Shown one piece after another: positions 6,790-11,274 of a DNA stretch of 11,274 nucleotides (position 1 is its first letter; each line of letters starts with the position of its first letter). This DNA comes from JBLYYQ01 sp048550035. GTDB taxonomy: Bacteria; Nitrospinota_A; UBA7883; JBLYYQ01. The stretch spans positions 1 to 11,274 of the forward strand of contig JBLYYQ010000050.1 of assembly GCA_048550035.1 (NCBI GenBank), in the 5' to 3' direction. Made by a program: the position numbers and the translations under genes. Under the pieces are notes generated by a model. That model searched no databases and was not told where the DNA came from. It worked only from the letters and a program-made list of their open reading frames with translations.

Positions 6790-6818
6790 TAGGGAGCTTT
6801 ACTTCTTCAAACAAGTAT

Positions 6819-7907
6819 ATGAGAACCTGTCAGTTATCGTTGAATACTCCGTCTGGCTCTTACAAGGTCAGGATTGGGAAGGATCTCTTAGCAGCTAGCT
6901 CATTAAAATTGATCAGCAGGTTTTCTAATCAATTCTTACTCGTAACCAATCGAAAAGTAAAAAATCTAATAGGGAATGATTTCCTAAATAGTGCTCGAGC
7001 TAACAATATTCAGATTAAATCGGTATTGATAAGAGATGGAGAAGAGCATAAGAACTTTTCTTCATTAGCAAAAATTCATGATAGATTGATTAATGCCAAG
7101 TATGATAGGAATGCAGTTCTTATCACACTCGGAGGTGGAATTATTGGTGATATCGGAGGTTTTGCAGCTGCAACATTTATGCGTTCAATTAGATATATTA
7201 ATATTCCAACCACCCTCCTTTCACAGGTAGATTCATCAATCGGGGGCAAAACAGGGATTAACCATCTAAAAGGGAAAAATCTAATAGGAGCATTTCACCA
7301 ACCATCTTTAGTCTTGAGTGATCTAACTGTTCTTAATACATTAGCAAAAGATGAGATCCTTTCAGGGCTTGCAGAGGTAATTAAGTATGGACTAATTAGT
7401 GATAGAAAACTCTTTGCTTACTTGGAGGAAAATATCAAGAATATTCTTGCCTTATCGCTAACTGAACTTGCTTACATAGTTAAGCGCTCAGTTATAACTA
7501 AAGGTGAAATTGTAGCACTAGATGAAAAAGAGAAAGGGATAAGGGCAATATTAAACTTTGGACATACAGTAGGCCATGCTATCGAATCTTTGACCTCCTA
7601 CAAGAAGTATAAACATGGAATTGCTGTTGCTATCGGAATAGCAGTCGAAGCTAGACTTGCAATGATAAAAAAAGTCTTGTCAGAGAAGGATCTGCAACGA
7701 ATTATTGCATTGCTAGATGAGGCAGGGCTTCCTACCCGAATTCCCCATTCGCTAACTGAAAACGGGCTTATCAATGCGATGAAGCATGATAAAAAAGTGT
7801 TAAATAAAAATTTCCGTTTTGCACTTATCAAAAAAATTGGATCTTCTTATATTGATGAGAGTTCAACATTAAATGAGATCAAAACTGCAATAAGATTAAG
7901 TAGATAA
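6819..7907 (+). CDS. aroB: 3-dehydroquinate synthase
   Basis: AroB converts DAHP to 3-dehydroquinate, the second step of the shikimate pathway, in the cytoplasm with NAD and a divalent metal. The 362 residues match the family's usual length. The NAD-binding glycine motif GGGIIGDIGGFAA lies at 105-117, PTTLLSQVDSSIGGKTGIN at 130-148, GLAEVIKYG at 183-191 and ILNFGHTVGHAIE at 244-256. Metal ligands by family alignment are Glu186, His249 and His266, each offset by two from the E. coli numbering (184, 247, 264). MKHDKK (321-326) supplies conserved substrate-site residues. It starts at ATG 6819, 29 nt after the lipoprotein gene. The Shine-Dalgarno is poor (AGGGAG at 6791-6796 is 22 nt away), so translation may be modest or coupled. 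No aroK is present in the window. Confidence 0.97.
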   Translation: MRTCQLSLNTPSGSYKVRIGKDLLAASSLKLISRFSNQFLLVTNRKVKNLIGNDFLNSARANNIQIKSVLIRDGEEHKNFSSLAKIHDRLINAKYDRNAVLITLGGGIIGDIGGFAAATFMRSIRYINIPTTLLSQVDSSIGGKTGINHLKGKNLIGAFHQPSLVLSDLTVLNTLAKDEILSGLAEVIKYGLISDRKLFAYLEENIKNILALSLTELAYIVKRSVITKGEIVALDEKEKGIRAILNFGHTVGHAIESLTSYKKYKHGIAVAIGIAVEARLAMIKKVLSEKDLQRIIALLDEAGLPTRIPHSLTENGLINAMKHDKKVLNKNFRFALIKKIGSSYIDESSTLNEIKTAIRLSR

Positions 7908-7929
7908 GAGTTCTTCAACGCTAATTAAC

Positions 7930-7957
7930 TTGTTAGATAGCAACTAGATCTCATAAT
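7930..7957 (+). promoter_or_regulatory. Possible promoter for the second lipoprotein gene
   Basis: TTGTTA (7930-7935, 4 of 6 to the -35 consensus) is followed after 16 nt by CATAAT (7952-7957, 5 of 6 to the -10). It lies in the 74-bp gap after aroB, about 25 nt before the TTG start. A short inverted repeat, CTAGAT (7944-7949) with ATCTAG (7960-7965), overlaps the -10. Promoter-like hexamers are common in AT-rich DNA, so this is tentative. Read-through from the pil operon is equally possible because I see no terminator after aroB. Confidence 0.3.
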
Positions 7958-7981
7958 AAATCTAGCCAAAGGATCCCTTCT

Positions 7982-8746
7982 TTGGTAAAAGATTGTATGA
8001 GCTACTCTATTTTGATCAGAAAGTTTAGCTGTATATCACTGCTTCAGATCTTGATAATAGTTATTCTCATCTCAGGCTGCGGTGACAAAGTAAGTAAAGA
8101 TTCGCCCTACTATCCACAAGCTACTCAAGTAAGAGATTTTACTTTGACTCCAGCACAAGTTAATACGATTGCCGTTGATGATATCTCAATCAGATTACAT
8201 CTTGCAGGGTATAGCAAATATGATCTGTTACAGTGGAGTAGCGATAATAGTAGCTTCAATATAGATTTCGATAGTGCCACTGGGGAAGTAAATGTAACTA
8301 TTGATTCTACAGTTGGGATAAACAAAAATCTTAACGAAATATCAGTTAATGTTACTGTGAAAAATATTACAACCAATGAAGAATTGACGAGCCTCATAAA
8401 ACTTCGGATACCAAATGATCATAATTCATCAGGAGCTGGTTGCACTGAAGGAACTCTAGCTATCTCTCCAGATGAAGGAGTGGTAAATGCAAATCTCATG
8501 ATTACCTTATATGATCCTGATCTTGAAACAGATAGTGTCACTATAAATATTAACTATCCAACAGGAGAGCTCTCAAAAGATATCGTTTTAACTAAGATTG
8601 AGAATAGTAGTATCTATTTAGCAACAGAATTTCTAAGTTGCAATCAATGCATACCATTCGATCAGGTAAGGCTACTCTATCTAGATGAAAGTGCTAACGA
8701 TTGTGAGCCAAAAAACAGTATTGCAACCTATCTTGTATTAAGATAA
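7982..8746 (+). CDS. Predicted lipoprotein with Ig-like region and cysteine-bearing distal half
   Basis: The protein has 254 residues when started at TTG 7982, which has a good AAAGGA site (7968-7973) 8 nt upstream. ATG 7997 would remove five residues and has a weaker site. Both keep the signal peptide and lipobox ISGC (Cys33 in the longer form), followed by Gly-Asp. Residues about 50-143 are strand-rich and Ig-like (DFTLTPAQVNTIAVDDISI at 52-70; NEISVNVTVKNIT at 118-130). A hinge with SSGAG (149-153) leads to a second beta-rich domain (155-254) with four cysteines at 154, 220, 223 and 241, including CNQC. The opening SGCGD and the following TLTP segment echo the lipoprotein gene after pilQ, suggesting distant paralogy. 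I do not recognise a named family; role unknown, probably at the outer membrane or surface. Confidence 0.72.
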   Translation: MVKDCMSYSILIRKFSCISLLQILIIVILISGCGDKVSKDSPYYPQATQVRDFTLTPAQVNTIAVDDISIRLHLAGYSKYDLLQWSSDNSSFNIDFDSATGEVNVTIDSTVGINKNLNEISVNVTVKNITTNEELTSLIKLRIPNDHNSSGAGCTEGTLAISPDEGVVNANLMITLYDPDLETDSVTININYPTGELSKDIVLTKIENSSIYLATEFLSCNQCIPFDQVRLLYLDESANDCEPKNSIATYLVLR

Positions 8747-8749
8747 AGG

Positions 8750-8779
8750 TTGTGAAATTTCTTAACTTACCTAGATAAT
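8750..8779 (+). promoter_or_regulatory. Possible promoter for the lptG-like gene
   Basis: TTGTGA (8750-8755, 4 of 6) and GATAAT (8774-8779, 5 of 6) are separated by 18 nt. They lie in the 88-bp gap before the permease start, giving a predicted leader of roughly 50 nt. The gap is AT-rich, so chance matches are expected. It is the best candidate there. Co-transcription with the upstream lipoprotein gene cannot be excluded. Confidence 0.3.
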
Positions 8780-8834
8780 AGTAAAGTAAAATCATATTGT
8801 TATTTTCTGTTAATAAATTATAAGGAACTTTTTT

Positions 8835-9929
8835 TTGAAACTGGTAGATCGGTATATCCTAGATCAATTTGGACGTATATTTTTTTTAAGTACAGTAATA
8901 CTAATATTTATTTATGAGATAGTACTGTTCTTAGAGGAACTATCAGTTTTTTCTAGGCATAACGCAGAGTTTTCTGATATTACCTGGTATCTATTTTGTA
9001 AAATTCCACTTGCGCTGTACCATGTTACTCCGATCGGAGTATTGATCGGGATAATAGTTACAATGAGTAGCTTGTCACGAAATGGAGAGCTTACCTCAAT
9101 TTTAATGTCAGGTATGTCGCTTTTTCGTGCCTCATGGATCTTATTGATTGCATCTTTTTTAATTTCGCTATTCTTACTTATTGGGAATGAAACAATCGGC
9201 TATAAGGCAGAGCGTGAAGCAAATAAGCTCTATCTTAACGACATAAAAAAGTCATCTCGAAGCAAGGTTTATTCTGAAAAAGGATTTTGGATCCAAAAAG
9301 ATGATGGTTCAATCTGGAATATAGGTTACTTTAATGATGCGCAAAATATAATAGATCGAATCAGGATATATAACTTCAACAGTAATAACTCTCGAATTAA
9401 AGAGAGCATTACACTATTATCTGGCACCAAACAAGGTAGCCAGTGGCAATTTGAAAAGTTAATCAAACGATCATTCACTGAATCTACTCCGTTCATAGAA
9501 GAACAATCAAGTAACGTTAGTTTCCATCAAGATTTCATAGATAGTGATAGTTTCAAGCAGATTCTCCTGAGTCCAGAAGAGATGAGTATTGGTGAGCTAT
9601 CTTCTCACATTCGCAATATTGAATCGAAAGGTTATCAAAGTCGAGAACAGCAAGTAGAAAAGCATGTTAAAATCTCATTTCCCTTCCTAACATTTATACT
9701 TGCACTCATTGCAATTCCACTTGGCATTCAATCTGAGCGAGTAGGCGGATCTATGGTCGGAGTCGCTATCTCATTGGTTTGTGTAGTGATTGTCTGGCTT
9801 AGTTTTTCATTTGCAATTTCATTAGGTAAATCGGCAATAATTTCACCGCAATTGAGTGGATATATTGTCCATACAATTTTTGGGTTGGCAGGCGCTATTC
9901 TACTCTGGCGAAAAAGTGAGATGGTATAA
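8835..9929 (+). CDS. lptG: LptG/LptF-family LPS export permease
   Basis: LptF and LptG are the inner-membrane permease subunits that, with LptB, extract LPS and feed it to LptC-LptA for transport to the outer membrane. The 364 residues match the family (about 360). Topology is classic: three N-terminal helices (about 14-34, 55-78, 100-118), a periplasmic beta-jellyroll (about 140-250), and three C-terminal helices (about 280-297, 306-328, 338-357). The opening KLVDRYILDQF, the P-I-G-V-L-I-G helix, RNGELTSILMSGMSLFR (82-98) and LSPEEMSIGELSSHIR (245-260) are family hallmarks. The C-terminal pattern (IPLG, then a small-residue helix and a P-x-L-S-G-Y helix) fits LptG better than LptF, moderately. 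The start is TTG at 8835 with AAGGAA (8822-8827) 7 nt upstream, at the end of a run of eight T. No lptF, lptB or lptC lies beside it. Confidence 0.88.
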   Translation: MKLVDRYILDQFGRIFFLSTVILIFIYEIVLFLEELSVFSRHNAEFSDITWYLFCKIPLALYHVTPIGVLIGIIVTMSSLSRNGELTSILMSGMSLFRASWILLIASFLISLFLLIGNETIGYKAEREANKLYLNDIKKSSRSKVYSEKGFWIQKDDGSIWNIGYFNDAQNIIDRIRIYNFNSNNSRIKESITLLSGTKQGSQWQFEKLIKRSFTESTPFIEEQSSNVSFHQDFIDSDSFKQILLSPEEMSIGELSSHIRNIESKGYQSREQQVEKHVKISFPFLTFILALIAIPLGIQSERVGGSMVGVAISLVCVVIVWLSFSFAISLGKSAIISPQLSGYIVHTIFGLAGAILLWRKSEMV

Positions 9930-9933
9930 TTTT

Positions 9934-11097
9934 TTATAATGCACTCTCCAAGAGTTCAATAACAAACCGCTCTGTAAGCTTCACTAATGCATGATCTGGT
10001 GATCTATCTATCACTGATTGAGCCATATCTTGGAAATGTTTAGAGTCAATCTTCACTTCTGACAATCTGGTTGCTATCTTAAGGTTCTGAAAAAACTTCT
10101 CTAAATGGCTAATCCCTTCTAATATGATCTGTTGATCATCTTTGCCGGTTGGGCTAACATCAAAAACATTGATTGCGAACTGCTTGAACTTTGCAACGTT
10201 GAATGGGAAAACCTTTCTCATCCAAGCTAGAAAAATTATAGATAGTCCTTCGCCATGTGCAATATCATAATAGGCAGATATTTCATGTTCAATCTGATGT
10301 GAGCTGAAATCACCCCGAATGCCAGCTTTCAAAATTCCATTTAATGCTAAAGTAGAGCCCCACATAAGATTAGATCTTGCATCGTAATTAGTCAGATCAT
10401 CTTTTACTATCAGCCCATTTGTCATTATAGCTTTAAGGAGGCTCTCTTGGAATCCATCTTGTATTGGAGAATTTTCTACCTTATGAAAATATTGCTCCAA
10501 TATATGGATCATGATATCTACTACACCACAAACTGTAGGATAGTATGGAAGAGTTTGACTGTAGGTAGGGTCCAATATTGAAAATGTTGGATATAAGCTA
10601 GGATTATATAGAGCTAACTTTTTATTGCTTGCTAGATTAGATATTACTGTATTACCATTTGCCTCAGAGCCTGTTGCAGCAACTGTTAATATTGCTCCGA
10701 TTGGTAAAATTGCGTTTGTAGTAGCCTTCTTTATAAATAGATCCCACGGATCTTTGCTGTAATTGCTAGCAAGAGCAATAGCTTTTGAGGCATCTAGAAC
10801 CGAGCCTCCACCTAACGCTAATATGAAATCAACCGAAGAGTCCCTAACCATCTTAACCCCAGCTCGAACAGATTCCACTCTAGGATTTGGTTTAATTCCA
10901 TCTAGCTCAATGACTCTCTTCCCTAACGATTCTAGCTGATCGACAACGCTTTTTTTAAGTCCGCTTGAATCTGCAAAGCTGCAGCCTGTAACTAACAAAA
11001 CATTTTTGCCATACTGTTTTAGTTCAGTATCTAAACTTGTAATAGAGTCCTTGCCAAAATATATCTTGGTCGGATTATAAAATGTAAAATTATCCAT
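9934..11097 (-). CDS. Iron-dependent alcohol/aldehyde dehydrogenase, YqhD/butanol dehydrogenase type
   Basis: This is a cytoplasmic group III (iron-containing) alcohol dehydrogenase, most like YqhD/BdhA enzymes that reduce aldehydes with NAD(P)H. Its length, 387 residues, equals E. coli YqhD as I remember it, and the key residues fall at the same numbers: metal ligands Asp194, His198, His267 and His281. NPTKIYFGK (8-16) opens the Rossmann-like domain; LALGGGSVLDASKAIA (93-108) is the dinucleotide/phosphate loop; VAATGSEANGNTVIS (139-153) and GVVDIMIHILEQYF (191-204) are family blocks; HQIEHEISAYYDIAHGEGL (267-285) carries the last ligands. The loop at 37-40 is T-G-C-S where YqhD has G-G-G-S, and Lys160 is kept. 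No clear Shine-Dalgarno precedes ATG 11097, but an unrecognised gene ends 6 nt upstream, so coupling is likely. The substrate is unknown. Confidence 0.92.
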   Translation of the reverse strand: MDNFTFYNPTKIYFGKDSITSLDTELKQYGKNVLLVTGCSFADSSGLKKSVVDQLESLGKRVIELDGIKPNPRVESVRAGVKMVRDSSVDFILALGGGSVLDASKAIALASNYSKDPWDLFIKKATTNAILPIGAILTVAATGSEANGNTVISNLASNKKLALYNPSLYPTFSILDPTYSQTLPYYPTVCGVVDIMIHILEQYFHKVENSPIQDGFQESLLKAIMTNGLIVKDDLTNYDARSNLMWGSTLALNGILKAGIRGDFSSHQIEHEISAYYDIAHGEGLSIIFLAWMRKVFPFNVAKFKQFAINVFDVSPTGKDDQQIILEGISHLEKFFQNLKIATRLSEVKIDSKHFQDMAQSVIDRSPDHALVKLTERFVIELLESAL

Positions 11098-11103
11098 AAA
11101 TAA

Positions 11104-11274
11104 CTATTGAACCGAAGCAGGTGTCACTTCTAGTCTTTGGAAAAAATGCTTGGCATCATTTTTAAAGTTGCTAAGTAGTTCGTAATACCCTTTGGCACTA
11201 CTTCTAATAGTAGCTAGCCTCTCATTCTTTCCTATAGTCTCATTAGGTGAAGGAGGATCAATAAGATTTAGATC
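11104..11274 (-). CDS. C-terminal end of an unrecognised protein (partial)
   Basis: Reading the minus strand from the window edge, 56 codons are open without a stop until TAG at 11106-11104. The visible tail begins DLNLIDPPSPNETIGKNERL, continues with a probably helical, charged and aromatic segment containing SAKGYYELLSNFKNDAKHFF, and ends PASVQ. It has no cysteine and no obvious membrane segment or catalytic motif. Only 6 nt separate its stop from the alcohol dehydrogenase start, so the two probably share a transcript and perhaps translational coupling. I do not recognise the family. That it is real coding sequence is supported by the open frame across the whole remaining window, the typical amino-acid mix and the tight spacing. 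Confidence 0.55.
   Translation of the reverse strand, partial: DLNLIDPPSPNETIGKNERLATIRSSAKGYYELLSNFKNDAKHFFQRLEVTPASVQ

Noticed and set aside
6695..6898. Open frame on the plus strand bridging the small lipoprotein and aroB
   Set aside because: It overlaps two well-supported genes in another frame and its Leu/His-rich composition is typical of a shadow frame.
8125..8397. 90-codon minus-strand open frame inside the second lipoprotein gene
   Set aside because: It is antisense to a gene with a clear signal peptide and ribosome binding site, and it shows no recognisable features of its own.
8738..8765. TTAAGA ... TCTTAA inverted repeat at the end of the second lipoprotein gene as a terminator
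   Set aside because: The stem is 6 bp and AT-rich with a 16-nt loop and no T-tract follows, so it is unlikely to terminate transcription.

Overview
The window looks like a chromosomal piece from an AT-rich Gram-negative bacterium. The evidence is a type IV pilus secretin, an LPS-transport permease and predicted outer-membrane lipoproteins. The gene order (small XRE regulator, pilMNOPQ, aroB) and the style of the Pil proteins recall deltaproteobacterial-type lineages such as Desulfobacterota or SAR324. That placement is an impression from remembered families, not a computed phylogeny.

Region 1 (1-401) holds the last 36 codons of a YfcE/MJ0936-type metallophosphoesterase, a hairpin at its stop codon, and an AT-rich intergenic stretch. 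The stretch ends in a good sigma70-like promoter whose -10 box lies between the arms of a perfect 7-bp inverted repeat. Region 2 (402-6346) is a small XRE helix-turn-helix gene, 106 bp of spacer with an imperfect dyad, then pilM, pilN, pilO, pilP and pilQ, tightly packed. These encode the cytoplasmic ring component, the inner-membrane alignment proteins and the outer-membrane secretin of a type IV pilus machine. Two proteins depart from the common pattern. PilP is about twice the usual length, with a membrane anchor and an extra NTF2-like domain before an acidic linker. PilQ carries a lipobox, so the secretin itself may be lipidated.

Region 3 (6346-8746) holds a small Ig-like lipoprotein coupled to pilQ by a 1-nt overlap, aroB (3-dehydroquinate synthase, active-site residues intact) and a second, probably Ig-like, lipoprotein with four cysteines in its distal half. 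pilQ and aroB are neighbours in many proteobacteria, usually with aroK between them. Here aroK is absent and a lipoprotein gene takes its place. Region 4 (8747-9929) is an LptG/LptF-family permease with a TTG start.

Region 5 (9934-11274, minus strand) is convergent with the rest. It holds a 387-residue iron-dependent alcohol/aldehyde reductase of the YqhD/butanol-dehydrogenase type, preceded 6 nt upstream by the end of an unrecognised gene that runs off the window.

The main theme is one envelope-assembly operon. PilM-PilN-PilO-PilP link the pilus motor to the PilQ pore, and the adjacent lipoproteins are the best candidates here for accessory secretin or pilus factors. aroB and the permease are probably housekeeping passengers. 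I see no mobile element, CRISPR array, tRNA or rRNA. All claims rest on reading the sequence; no database search was run.
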